Shown here: piece after piece, positions 32,190-42,905 of the stretch | Layout: each line of letters begins with the position of its first letter | How positions within the stretch are numbered: position 1 is the stretch's first letter | Source of the DNA: Branchipolynoe longqiensis | Taxonomy: Eukaryota; Annelida; Polychaeta; Phyllodocida; Polynoidae | Direction of reading: 5' to 3' | Length of the DNA: 64,000 nt | Assembly (NCBI GenBank): GCA_030323885.1 | Contig: CM059190.1 | Coordinates: 83,258,709-83,322,708 of the forward strand | Notes under the pieces: generated by a model | Seen by the model: only the letters and a program-made list of their open reading frames with translations | Told to the model about the DNA's origin: nothing | Database searches by the model: none | Made by a program: the position numbers and the translations under genes

Positions 32190-32552
32190 ATGGCTAAGCT
32201 GCATCTAGGTTCAGAATGTGGGTGTATGTGGACCAAAATTTCTAAGCTGCATCTATGTTCAGAATGTGGGTGTATGTGCACCAAAATGGCTAAGCTGCAT
32301 CTATGTTCAGAATGTGGGTCTATGTGCACCAAAATGGCTAAGCTGCATCTATGTTCAGAATGTGGGTGTATGTGCACCAAAATGGCTAAGCTGCATCTAT
32401 GTTCAGAATGTGGGTGTATGTGCACCAAAATGGCTAAGCTGCATCTATGTTCAGAATGTGGGTGTATGTGCACCACAATGTCTAAGCTGCATCTATGTTC
32501 AGAATGTGGGTGTATGTGCACCAAATTGGCTAGCTTAGACATTGTGGTGCAC
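32190..32552. repeat. 48-bp minisatellite, 7 units, inverted end
   Basis: Unit atggctaagctgcatctatg, ttcagaatgtgggtgtatgt, gcaccaaa. The period of 48 keeps frames open on both strands (143, 106 and 129 aa). At the right end agcttagacattgtggtgca (32533-32552) is the complement of tgcaccacaatgtctaagct in the last unit, so the array closes with a hairpin. Not interpreted as a gene. Confidence 0.85.
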
Positions 32553-32555
32553 AAG

Positions 32556-33236
32556 TTATCTATTTATAATAGTCCTGATGTAAAGACTAGGTCTCCATAA
32601 AGTAAAGTTGAATCCTTCCTCCAATTAATAGATTTACCACCTGTTGTGGTCACCAGTATGTAAAGTCGATGGCTCGAATCTGTGGTTGTGTAGGCAGGCT
32701 ATAGTGAAATCAATACAGACAAAGAGAAAGGAAGAGTATAAAGTGTGAAAGAAGAGAGAGAGTCAAGCCCTCTGATTTATTATTTATATGGTCCATGGGT
32801 TCAATGTAGAGCATCACCCCACTCCTTTCCCCCCAATGGGAAACAAGCATTCTTGGCTCTACAAATAGGGATCCAGCATTCCTGGTCCCCATGGTTACCA
32901 GTGATCTTCCCACCACCACCAAGCTGTGTGGCTCCCCTGGCTACCGCCTGCCTTGAGCCTGAGTGTGGTGATCCTGACTAGCAGAGGGGGGAGGGGGTAG
33001 GCTCTGAGTGCCCCTTACACACAGTCCTGCCAGCACCACTATGTCTATTTACCAATCAATCAGGCACCACCAGCACCTACATATACACATACAGGCGCCT
33101 GGTCACGTATACCGTATTAGTAATAGAACATTTGCATTCCCCCACCAATGCTTTAAATCGGAATATTTTACACTGACATGACTGTACATGTTGCCAGGAC
33201 GTAAAACCCCAACAAAGAAACAACAAAAGGTTATTT
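32556..33236. other. No recognised gene; one SINE scrap
   Basis: gactgtacatgttgccagga at 33180-33200 is a SINE 3' scrap. The 78-aa frame at 32745-32981 has no recognisable motif. Confidence 0.5.
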
Positions 33237-33671
33237 TTAAGTTGCATAGTCCGATAAAAACATCAAATTTTCACAACCTAAACAATTACCTATATTTGGT
33301 CCTCTACATTAAACTTAGATACCGGTGCACATACTAAAGCATCAAATTTTCAAAATCAAAACAATTATGTAGATTTGATTCTACATATCTAACTTAGATA
33401 CTGGTGCACTTATTAAGTATTTGTTGCCAGATAGAAGGGAACACTGAGTCAGTTTAATAGAACCTGTTACTGCAGAAGCCTATGGTATCAGAGTTTTGGC
33501 GTGCTTGCCAAAATTATTTTTGCATGTTTGAATTTCAAATATCTCAAAAGGTAGCCATTTCAATTAAAAGTTACTTCAAACTAAAGTAAGGTAGATTATA
33601 ATGATCAATTTGATATATTTATCTCAGAAAAATGTCAGAAACTCAAAACCATCGGACTATGCAACTTTAAG
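33237..33671. mobile_element. TTAA MITE M1 (internally duplicated)
   Basis: Starts ttaagttgcatagtccgat and ends atcggactatgcaacttta, an inverted pair. The family interior is present (tagaagggaacactgagtca, ctcagaaaaatgtcagaaac). A second catcaaattttcaaaatc at about 33340 shows a small internal duplication. A partial copy follows to 33925. Confidence 0.85.
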
Positions 33672-33925
33672 CATATGCTGCCTCATAGAAGGGAATTCTG
33701 AGCCAATTTAATAGAACGTTTCTGCTGAAGCCTATTGGGTCAGAGTTTTGGCATGTGCTTGCCAAAATTTAATTTAGATTGTTTGCACTTCAGATATCTC
33801 CAAAGTTAGCCAATTAAAATAAAAGTTATTTCAAACTAAAGTAAAGTAGTCTATGAAAATTAATTTAATATATTTATCTCAGAAAAGTGACAGAAACTCA
33901 AAACCATCAGACTACACAACTTTAA
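33672..33925. mobile_element. TTAA MITE M1, partial
   Basis: Resumes at the internal tgctgcctcatagaaggga block and ends ccatcagactacacaacttt. The 5' half is missing, so two M1 copies share or overlap an end. Confidence 0.75.
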
Positions 33926-35417
33926 GCTAATGTAATTGAACAATGCGAACACGGATAAATGGTATATATTTTGACTTTTTAATGAACAGAAAATGGCAAT
34001 TGTACATGCTTGAGAATAATGAGAGAAGGCCCCGAGATCCTTTAACCCTATAGTTCTAGTCTCTTATTGTGGGGTGGGCGGGATGGCAGAGTAAAGAAGG
34101 TCCGCCGCCAAATCGTAGTTGCAGAGTTTTCAGTTTTGCGCGCCTTATATAGCGGCTGGCCAGGCCCGAAACATCACGACTACGTCCAGTTTTCGTAACT
34201 GCATAGTAGATTTCGGCTGCTGAACTTGTATCTAATCTACATATGGAAATCCGCCAGCTCTCGCCTGTGGTTACTCGGCATAGTTACAAAAGACCCGCTA
34301 GGCGGGGTAAAGTCAATCTATATATCTAATGTTAAGGTTCAAGTACAGGTGGCGCCAGCGGCCGTTGAATAGGTATCCAACTCCGCATTGTTTGATTACC
34401 CATGTTGCGAGCAACATCGATAATGTAGATTATAATGGTTAACTTATTATATTTATCTTATAATATGACAGAATCTCAAAATGACCAGAATGTGCAACTT
34501 TAACTGGTGGAGTAATGACTGGGTGATGTGTCAGAGAATAAAGGAACACAACTATTCTATTAAATGTGCCAAGTACACACATGTTGATGAATTAAAATCC
34601 TGCACTGAGAAGTGTTCCTTTTGAAAGATGTCTCGCGGACATAAATGTCGTCTGCGTTCTTCAGTTTTCAGTCACAAATAAAATTATGTTCGGTGGTAAA
34701 ACACTTCATCTTACTCTGAGTCTGAGTGAACCGCTTTGTTGGCAGACGACATTTCGCCCATTCTAAAGCGAACGCGTAAAGAAATCTACTTACTGCTGAT
34801 TGGAATAATTGTGAATTAGGCTAAAAGGTTGCTGTGTATTTGATTATCTGTTGCTACCCGTTGTCGTTAACCCTTTTGTTGGAGTATTTAATTCTATTGT
34901 TATCCACATGGCAAAATGTTGCCATCGAAAATATATTTGAATAAAGTATTTATTACAAAATGCATTTATGTTTTGTTTTGTTTCTATTTATTATGATATC
35001 TTGGATGTGGGGAATTAACTCTCATCACATCTTTGATAAGCAGTCTGAAAAGCAGAAGTCGATTTATATGTCGAATAAAATAAGTCACATAAATAATTCA
35101 CAGTGAAGAATATGGTTCGGGATTCCCCTTTGCAGATTTAAGCCAATTTAAACAAGAAAGGGAGTTATTTAATAGATCTATGTTCAATACACAGAGCAGA
35201 AATATTTAATTTTGCTGAAGTGTTCGAGTAATTTTATTGCTCTTAGTAATAACACGTAATCTGTGCAAAGGCATTGATTTGCTGGCTGGAATGACAAACA
35301 TCGATACACATTAAATGGAAGTTATAACAATGTAAAGTTATAAGACAATACAGAGCAAGGAATGGATTTGAATTAAATAAAGAATGAGAAGCAAAGTATA
35401 TGGCGTGCACGGCACAG
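33926..35417. other. Mostly unassigned; M1 remnant at 34420-34505
   Basis: 34420-34505 (gattataatggttaacttat, cagaatgtgcaacttta) is the right end of an M1 copy. The GC-richer stretch 34060-34400 has no open frame. 34506-35417 is AT-rich with no motif. Confidence 0.5.
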
Positions 35418-35555
35418 GGGAATTTATAGTGTTGCCCCACTGGGAGACTAAGCCGCCGGCACCACGATGTAATATCCCACTCACTCACATTATTCTGACA
35501 CTGAGTTAACCAGTCCTTCTTCTATCCTATTAAAGCTGAGGGTCAGGCTAGATAG
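35418..35555 (-). mobile_element. tRNA-SINE B, 3' half, split by TRIM
   Basis: tttatagtgttgccccactg through gtcaggctagatag. The rest of the same SINE lies at 36071-36172 (cgacaagtattaattgtata to gattcggccaccgcg). Joining the two halves across one copy of atag restores the usual SINE order. Confidence 0.85.
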
Positions 35556-36070
35556 TGTCATGGGGGTGGTGAAAATGGGAAATATTGCGCCTAGAGCGGG
35601 ACTCGAACCCACATCTCTTTGCATTCTGGGCCAGTGTGCTAAACATTACACCACCTAGGCTCCCTGATATCAACTCACTACCCATGCCTACCTGTCTATG
35701 CGGCTCCTTGCCTGAGAGGTGAGTGCAGACTACTACACTCGTCCCCCTGGAATTGCAAGTCTTTTAAATGATCATTTAATGCTTACAATTACATAAATAC
35801 AGGCAATGCACTTACACATACATAAACAGGGTAGGTTCAACAACAATACCGCATGTATCTTGTACAGGATCATGGTCACGGCAACCAGTGTCATGGGGGT
35901 GATGAAAATGGGAAATATTGTGCCTAGAGCGGGACTCGAATCCACATCTCTTTGCATTCCGGGCCAGTGTGCTAACCATTACACCACCTAGGCTCCCTGA
36001 TATCAACACACTACCCACGCCTACCTGTCTATGTGGATACTTGCCTGAGAGGTCAGTGCAGACTACGACA
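35556..36070 (-). mobile_element. TRIM-like element with tRNA-like LTRs (copy 2)
   Basis: Minus-strand copy of the element at 15780. The 5' repeat is 35889-36070 and the 3' repeat is 35556-35737, each 182 bp. The interior is 151 bp. The 4-bp atag stands on both sides (35552-35555, 36071-36074). Read on the minus strand, the interior starts with ctggttgcc and ends with agggggacgag before the 3' repeat. Each repeat keeps A-box tggtgtaatg and B-box gattcgagtcc or ggttcgagtcc. The interior carries a 12-bp difference from copy 1 (aatgatcattta), so the two copies are separate insertions and not a segmental duplication. Confidence 0.82.
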
Positions 36071-36172
36071 ATAGCGACAAGTATTAATTGTATAAGTCAT
36101 TGGTTTGACTCGACCGAGAATCGAACTCTCGATCTCCCGCACGATTACCGATTCGGCCACCGCGTTCGGTCG
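36071..36172 (-). mobile_element. tRNA-SINE B, 5' half, split by TRIM
   Basis: Continuation of the SINE at 35418-35555: aagtcattggtttgactcga, then ctctcgatctcccgcacgat and the inverted head. Confidence 0.85.
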
Positions 36173-36457
36173 TATGTCGATAGTTACTGGAGGAAGGAGT
36201 AGGTGGTAGAATTTGTTTAGAGGTGATATAGTGTGGTATAGTGGTGTGGTGGTAGTGGTGGGTTGTAGGGTGGGCCTTCCAAGTTGAAGTGATGTAAGTA
36301 AGTTGATAATGATTGATTAAATACTTCAGTAGGATCCAACTAGAAGCACTGAGACAGTACGCAGCGGCCTGTATAAAGAGTGCATCATTATCAAATATTC
36401 TAGTATTTTGGATCTAAAGTAACAATTAAAATATTCATGAATTGTGTGCAGCTTTAA

Positions 36458-36516
36458 GCTAAGATTCCTTATATGCGGTATGCGGTATGTGGCAAGCGGC
36501 ATGCGAATGTGAATGT
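36458..36516. mobile_element. TTAA MITE M2, left arm
   Basis: After TTAA (36454-36457) comes gctaagattccttatatgcg and gtatgcggtatg. The inverted counterpart gcataccgtataaggaatct ends at 41712 before TTAA. The gypsy element sits inside this MITE. Confidence 0.75.
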
Positions 36517-36650
36517 TGTGATGTATGTAACCGCCCGACAAACCCGAAACCGAAACCCACAGTTGGCCGGCGGCACGGGCTGCGCGTGCCGAATAAAGCA
36601 TTATGAAACCAGACGTCGTTGAGTAGAGTCGGTTCTTAATCGCCATCACA
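36517..36650 (+). repeat. Gypsy element 5' LTR
   Basis: 134 bp, tgtgatgtatgtaaccgccc to aatcgccatcaca. It contains gaataaagc (poly-A signal type). The 5-bp aatgt precedes it. Directly after it is tggtgtcag (36651), matching the 3' end of animal tRNA-Leu as a primer-binding site. Confidence 0.92.
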
Positions 36651-36678
36651 TGGTGTCAGACGCGAACCTGCAAACACT

Positions 36679-37494
36679 ATGGCACTGTCAGGGCTGAAGC
36701 CCCTAGGACATCTAAATCTAGATAGGAATCTAGCGACCAGTTGGAGGAGTTGGTATCATGCATATAACATATATGCTACGGCCGCTGGAGTGCTAACAAG
36801 AAGTGAAAAGGTACAGTGTTGTGTATTTCTACATGTGGCGGGTCCAGAAGCTCAGAAGATACATCAATCCATGACGTTCAGTGCAGGCGACACGGATAAA
36901 ATCGCACCCTTGAGAGACGCGTTCAGGAAGTACTGCGAGGGGAAAACCAACATAACAGTAACAAGATACAACTTCAACTCCTATAACCAAGGTCAGGAGT
37001 CAATGGACGCCTACATCAGGGAAGTACGGCACAAAGTACGGCAGTGTCAATACGGGGATCTAGAGGATTCAATGATGTCCGATAGACTGGTGAGCGGTGT
37101 GAAATGTAACACACTGCGGGACAGGCTACTGCAAACGCCAAAGTTGACGTTAGAACTCTGCGAAGACATGTGTCGGATGAGCGAACACAAAGGAAAGCAG
37201 TTAACAAGAAGCAGCGATACAGAATACGACATGGACTTCGTACGGCAATACGACGTGAAAAAACAGCCAACAAGACAGTATCAAAATCCTCAACAGCAGC
37301 ATCTCAACACAGCCAGAACAGACCGAGAGACAACCGGCGCGAGTGCAGGAGTGCGCACCGAGTGCTCGTGGTGCGGGTATTCGCACAAAAACGACAGAGA
37401 CTCGTGCCCAGCGAAAGGCAAGGCATGCGTAATATGCAAGAAGATAGGGCACTTTGCGCGCGTGTGTCGCGATAAAACGACAACAATAAATTAA
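36679..37494 (+). CDS. gag: Gypsy retrotransposon Gag
   Basis: 271 aa. The N-terminal two thirds is a capsid-like region (LNLDRNLATSWRSWYHAYNI, DAFRKYCEGKTNITVTRYNF, QGQESMDAYIREVRHKVRQC). The C-terminus has two zinc-knuckle-like groups, CSWCGYSHKNDRDSC and CVICKKIGHFARVC. It is in the same reading frame as Pol, from which a TAA at 37492 separates it, so either stop read-through or a mutation divides the polyprotein. It packages element RNA in cytoplasmic particles (family knowledge). Confidence 0.88.
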   Translation: MALSGLKPLGHLNLDRNLATSWRSWYHAYNIYATAAGVLTRSEKVQCCVFLHVAGPEAQKIHQSMTFSAGDTDKIAPLRDAFRKYCEGKTNITVTRYNFNSYNQGQESMDAYIREVRHKVRQCQYGDLEDSMMSDRLVSGVKCNTLRDRLLQTPKLTLELCEDMCRMSEHKGKQLTRSSDTEYDMDFVRQYDVKKQPTRQYQNPQQQHLNTARTDRETTGASAGVRTECSWCGYSHKNDRDSCPAKGKACVICKKIGHFARVCRDKTTTIN

Positions 37495-40400
37495 ATAGTA
37501 TTAGACGAGCATGACAGCACAGATGTAGACGACTTTGTGCGACAGGACGACGACTTGTTCATCGGAGCGATGTCCACGGATGGACAGGATTCAACCAACA
37601 TGTGGTTTGCAGACATCACGATAGGGCAACAGCACATCAACTTCAAACTGGACACAGGCTCTGAAGCTAATATCATCCCGATCGGCGTCTTCACGAAAAT
37701 AAAAGGCGCTCAACTCACAAACCAGCGATGCCGATTGGTCACATACTCAGGACAGAAGATTGTGCCCACGGGAGAAACATCGCTACAGATCAGAGGACAA
37801 TGGTTACGATTCCAGGTGGTCGAAAAAGGATGTGCGATTCTGGGAAAGAAGGCGTGTGTCCGGTTGCGGATCCTTTCCCGGATTGATGTGGTAGGTACAC
37901 AAGACGAGGCTAACGGCTGCCAAGCGCAACAAATGGTAAAAACATTTAAAGATGTATTCACTGGACTAGGCACGATCAAAGTCGATGCAAAAATACATGT
38001 TGACGAGAAATTCGAACCTGTAATAGACCCCCCCAGACGAATACCGCATGCCATAGAAAATAAAGTAAGGGGGGAACTGGACAGAATGATTGTATTGGGG
38101 GTGATTGTACAAGAAACGGGACCGACACCGTGGGTCAATTCGATTACAATAGTAAAAAAAGGTGACAAGATCAGAGTATGCCTAGACCCAACAAAATTGA
38201 ACAAGGCCATAAAAAGGGGACCGTACCCTACAAGAACAGTCGAAGAGGTAATATCAAAATTAGAAGGGGCCAAATACTTCTCAGTAATAGACGCAAAGAG
38301 TGGCTACTGGCAGATACAATTAGACACCAACAGCTCAAAGTTATGCACATTCAACACTCCCTTGGTCGGGTATAGATACACGAGACTGCCGTTTGGCATA
38401 AAAACGGCAGGGGACATATTCATTCATGAAATGAACAAGATACTAGAAGGCTTAAAGGGTGTCAATGTAATAACAGATGATATTTTAGTGTACGGTAAGA
38501 CTGTAAACGAACACAATGAAAATCTCAGAGCTGTTCTTGAACGGGCCAGAGAAGTAAACCTGAGACTAAATCCCGACAAATCAACCATATGCAAAACAAG
38601 CGTAGACTACGTAGGTCATGTAATATCGGGCCATGGTATTAAACCAAACGAAGAAAGAGTACAAGCCATTAACGACATGCCAACGCCGACAAGTAAACAA
38701 GCTGTACAATGATTCCTGGGAATGGTAGCGTACGTAGGAAAGTTCCTACCTAATCTAGCAGAAATGACAAAACCACTAAGAATTCTAACAAACAAAGAAA
38801 CTGCATGGCACTGGCAAGCAGAGCAAGAAAAAGCATTCAATAAGTTAAAACACATGATAACGCATGCGCCAGTACTCAGGTTCTATGATGTATCAAAAAC
38901 AATAACCCTACAGGTAGATGCATCGAAATCGGGGTTAGGAGCTGCACTGCTCCAAGAAGGGCGCCCGATCGCAATGGCGTCAAAAGGTTTAGACGATACG
39001 CAAACCAGCTATGCTGTCATAGAAAAAGAACTATTGGCCATCTGCTTTGGATGTAAAAAATTCCACGAGTACATTTTCGGCAAAAAGGTATGCATGGAAA
39101 CTGATCACAAGCCGTTAGTATCTATTGTAAGCAAACCATTGCATCAATTGTCTGCAAGAATGCAACGCATGAGAATGCGTTTACAAAACTATGACCTAGA
39201 ACTTGTACATATAAAAGGAACTGAAATGTTTGTTGCAGATGCGCTGTCACGAGACTACAGCGACACAACAGGGCCGGAACAACTATTTGACAAAGAAATA
39301 AGCATAGCAGCTATAGAGGTGATGCAAGAGACATTAACAGACATTGCAAATGCAACACAAACAGACACGGTTCTAAAAGAGGTAACACAATTGGTAGAGA
39401 ACGGATGGGACAATGACAAAAAGCGCATACCGAAATGTGCAACACCCTACCACGCGTTCAGGCATGAAATAACGATATATGACGGTATGTTACTAAAAGG
39501 AAACAGAATCATAATACCAAAACAAATGCAAAATAAAGTTTTAGAAACACTGCACAAGACACACCAAGGCATAATAAAAAGCAAGAGACTAGCACGGGAA
39601 CATGTATTCTGGCCGGGGATGCAGATGCAACTGGAAGACAGAGTAGAAAGGTGTACGACATGCCAACAATACAGAAATAAACTACACAAAGAGCCAATGA
39701 AATCCCACGAAATAACATGCAGGCCATTCCACAAAGTAGGGGTAGACTTATTCCAGGTAGATGGAAAGGACTACATGTTGCTAGAAGATTACTTCTCAAA
39801 ATTCCCAGAGGTAGTAGAACTAACAAATACCTCAAGCGAGGCAATAATATCACAATTAAAACAGATATTTGGTAGGAACGGCATCCCATCAATAATAGTC
39901 TTGAACAACGGACCACAATTCTCAAGTAGGGAATACAAAAACTTCGCCGAAGAATATGGGTTTACAACAACCTTTTCTAGCCCCATGCTCCCACAAAGCA
40001 ACGGGCAAGTAGAGCGCCACGTACAGACAATAGAAAACATGATCAAAAAGGCACGAGATGAAAAGAAAGACTTCAACCTGTTTCTACTGAACTATAGAAA
40101 CACACCGTTACCCGAATTAGAAGCGTCACCCGCACAACTCTTAATGAGCCGTAGGTTAAGGTCTAAATTACCGACAATACCAAAACAACTAAAACCGCAA
40201 GTAAAAATAATTACAAAAGAACAGATAGCAAACATTCAGAGCAAACAAAAGGAAAATTTTGACCGACACGCAGGCAAACAACACAGACAAATAAACACAG
40301 GCCAACATGTCAGATATGTTACATGCAAAGGAAAATGGGAGAAGGGTGTAGTAACAAAAACAAGCAATAACAACGGGAGGGAATATGATATAAGAAACAC

Positions 40401-40596
40401 AAACGACAAAGTGTTAAAACGCAATCGAAAGCACATATTCCCAACGAAGCAAAACCCTGAATACAACCAAGCCCAAACTGCAACATCCGTAAACGCAAAA
40501 CAGAATCTAACGCAGGGCCGCAACAATGGCCAAATAATCTATATAACAAGATATGGCCGAACAAGCAAACCCGTAGATAGATTTGGTCACCAATAA
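37495..40596 (+). pseudogene. pol: Gypsy retrotransposon Pol (protease, RT, RNase H, integrase), broken
   Basis: The frame continues from Gag. Protease: LDTGSEANIIP near 37650. Reverse transcriptase: VCLDPTKLNKAIKR, FSVIDAKSGYWQIQLD, RLPFGIKTAGDIF and VITDDILVYG. TGA at 38710 cuts the frame in the RT connection (AVQ-stop-FLGMVAYVGKFLP). RNase H: LQVDASKSGLGAALLQEG, YAVIEKELLAI, TDHKPLV, ADALSRDY. Integrase: H-x3-H and CTTC of the zinc finger, VDLFQVDGKDYMLLEDYFSK, then LNNGPQF where the family has a catalytic Asp (SDNGPQF), and PQSNGQVERHVQT with the catalytic Glu. The stops and the lost Asp mean this copy cannot be active. No envelope frame follows; 40597-41210 is non-coding. Confidence 0.92.
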
Positions 40597-41210
40597 AGAA
40601 CGATAGATAAGGCAGAACACCAATAAAACTGACAAATGCGGATAATGGACGAAGAACTTAAAGAGTATCACATACAATTAACGCATGTATCGTACTCAAG
40701 ATAACGGTACACGCTTGAGGGCCAAAGTGCAGGAAACAAGAAAGGGTCACAAACTGTTCAAGCAAACTTGTATTAGCATGAAATAAAATTGTAGCATTAC
40801 ATGTCGCATGAAAACGCATATAGTCTTAGATGAGTACTAAGTACAGGACGCAGGATCGAACAGGGGAATTCAATCATGCGCATGTGTAAAGGTATACATA
40901 TAGATATCTGTAGCAAAATGAGTCGAATGCGACACATAGAACTTATCTACTATATAACTAAAGTAAAATAAAATAAAATAAAAGGGGAGATGGGATCGTC
41001 ATGCAAGGCACAGTAAGCCACAAATGCGAACGAATTACCCATAAGACAAAAACCCTAAAAGCAAGCACAAGGTTGGGGTCGGCACAGCGGAGTGCGGTAA
41101 ATGTAAACGGATGAACGGCACAGCTGAGGTGCCACCACTATAAAAGCATGCTTGGCAATATTAAGTCAAATCTGCACAGGTACAATGTTGTTTGATTATA
41201 AAAAGGGAGA
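40597..41210 (+). other. Gypsy 3' untranslated region and polypurine tract
   Basis: No open frame of note. The last bases aaaaagggaga (41200-41210) directly before the 3' LTR are the polypurine tract. Confidence 0.85.
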
Positions 41211-41344
41211 TGTAATGTATGTAACCGCCCGACAAACCCGAAACCGAAACCCACATTTGGCCGGCGGCACGGGCTGCGCGTGCCGAATAAAGCATTATGA
41301 AACCAGATGTCGTTGAGTAGAGTCGGTTCTTAATCGCCATAACA
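41211..41344 (+). repeat. Gypsy element 3' LTR
   Basis: 134 bp, identical in length to the 5' LTR, with four differences (about 3%). Followed by aatgt (41345-41349), the same 5-mer that precedes the 5' LTR, so the element boundaries are certain. Confidence 0.93.
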
Positions 41345-41349
41345 AATGT

Positions 41350-41712
41350 GGCATATGCGGAATAGATATATGCCATCCCCCAATAGCCGATGTTTACTGC
41401 TGGGATATGGTTAAACCAAAAAAAAAATTTTAAATGTTACCCATGACATTTTTGGAGGTTTTTCCTCCAAATTTGTGAAGGAAGATCAAAGTTACTATTG
41501 TTTTCTATGCCAAACGCAGCAGTATTCACATTCACATTCGCACCGATCGGTCCATGGGTCGATCCATTTGCCACATTCGCATTCGCATTCGCATTCGCAT
41601 TCCCGTTCATATTTGCATTCGGACGTATGGAAGCACCACTATTCATTTACATGCTTTTCGATTTTTGCCGCATTCGCATTCGCATGCCGCATACCGTATA
41701 AGGAATCTTAGC
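41350..41712. mobile_element. TTAA MITE M2, right part
   Basis: Contains repeats of cattcgcattcgcattcg and ends gcataccgtataaggaatct + tagc before TTAA (41713-41716). Together with 36458-36516 it forms a ~420-bp element split by the gypsy insertion. The His/Ser/Arg-rich frames here derive from the cattcg hexamers. Confidence 0.75.
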
Positions 41713-42064
41713 TTAAAGTTGCATAGTCCGATAGTTTTGAGTTTCTGTCATTTTCTGAGATAAAGACATTAGATTGATTGTTATAATGTAGCTTACTTTA
41801 GTTTGAAGTAACTTTGATTTTTGCAAATGGCTAACTTTTGAGATATTTGAAGTGTGAACATGCAAAATTAATTTTGGCAAACATACCAAAACTCCATAGG
41901 TTTCTGCAGTAACAGGTTCCGTTAAATGTCCTCAGTATTCCCTTCTATGTGGCAACAAATGTTTGATAAGTACACCATTATCTAAATTAGATATGTAGAA
42001 CTAAATCAAGATAATTTCTTTTGTTGTGAAAAGTTGATGTTCTCATCGGATTATGGAACTTTAA
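41713..42064. mobile_element. TTAA MITE M1
   Basis: ttaaagttgcatagtccgat at the left, catcggattatggaacttta at the right. The interior has ttactttagtttgaagtaac, ggtttctgcagtaacaggtt and tattcccttctatgtggcaac. The TTAA at its left end is shared with M2. Confidence 0.88.
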
Positions 42065-42101
42065 TTAGTCTTCAGAGGAGAATTTCTAGGTGGGGAAAAC
42101 C

Positions 42102-42518
42102 TAGATAAAAGATTCACCCTGTACTTCCAGTACAGGGGTGAACGATAACGTAGTCTAAATACGGGCGAAAATACCTTTAGTATGGAACAGGAAGTAGAAT
42201 GCCTGGCACCAGTGTCAAATGGTAACTTATATCAGCACAGAGTTGCTGAAATGGGAGAGAATGCAAAAAGACAAGATGGCGGCCAGAGAACGCCGCCGAT
42301 TTCACTTTTAAATTGCATTAAAGTATATGTTTTATTATATTTTCCAACTCAAAGTAGCGGGTAAATATGAAGACATACATAAAGAATATATTGTGCTTCT
42401 TAAATTAAGAATTTACTAGCTCAGTTAATTTCCCCAGCATGTCGTAATTCTTAGCCAGCTTTTCTAATGGGTTGGTTTTCACCCCTGTATTGTAAGTACG
42501 GGGTGAATCTTTTATCTA
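42102..42518. mobile_element. MULE-type MITE with 9-bp target duplication
   Basis: Ends tagataaaagattcaccctg and gggtgaatcttttatcta. Subterminal inverted blocks (acttccagtacaggggtgaa, ttcacccctgtattgtaagt) extend the inverted repeats to ~40 bp. gggaaaacc (42093-42101 and 42519-42527) is an exact 9-bp duplication, the size made by Mutator-like transposases. The interior includes caagatggcggcc. A second copy is at 48601. Confidence 0.88.
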
Positions 42519-42546
42519 GGGAAAACCATGTTTCAATTGTATTCTC

Positions 42547-42600
42547 TCTCTTTCTGTGAATATGGCTGACAAGGCACAACACAACAATCAATCAATTTAT
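42547..42600 (+). mobile_element. I-like LINE tail scrap
   Basis: tgtgaatatggctgacaagg and caacaatcaatcaatt match the 3' end of the LINEs at 15740 and 30784. Confidence 0.6.
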
Positions 42601-42744
42601 CTCTCTTTCTATATATATATTATGTATATATATATATATATGTGTATGGAAAACTTGTATATTAGGTATAGGATTAATAAAGAATAAAATTGAAAATACC
42701 TACACACTACCTGCACCCACCATTCATTGTGTACCTCATTAAAT

Positions 42745-42905
42745 TATATGCTGTATAAGAATTATACGAGTATAATAACCTGGAATTCCCTACTCGCTCC
42801 TTAGCTCCACCCCCAGTAATCGTGTGATGGAGCCTGGGGCTGGTCATGTACTGCTCCAACCTAATCAACCTCAGCTCCGACGGTGGTGCCACCTCCTGCC
42901 ACCTC
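42745..42905 (+). repeat. Dispersed repeat, second copy of 23425-23575
   Basis: gaattatacgagtataataa, ttccctactcgctccttagc, cctaatcaacctcagctccg, acggtggtgccacc. No gene in 42906-43329. Confidence 0.6.

Noticed and set aside
32165..32600. 143-, 129- and 106-aa frames rich in Cys or His
   Set aside because: Open on both strands from a 48-bp minisatellite with an inverted end; not protein-like evolution.
32745..32981. 78-aa Pro/Cys-containing frame
   Set aside because: No motif, no conserved pattern, and low-complexity ccacc stretches.
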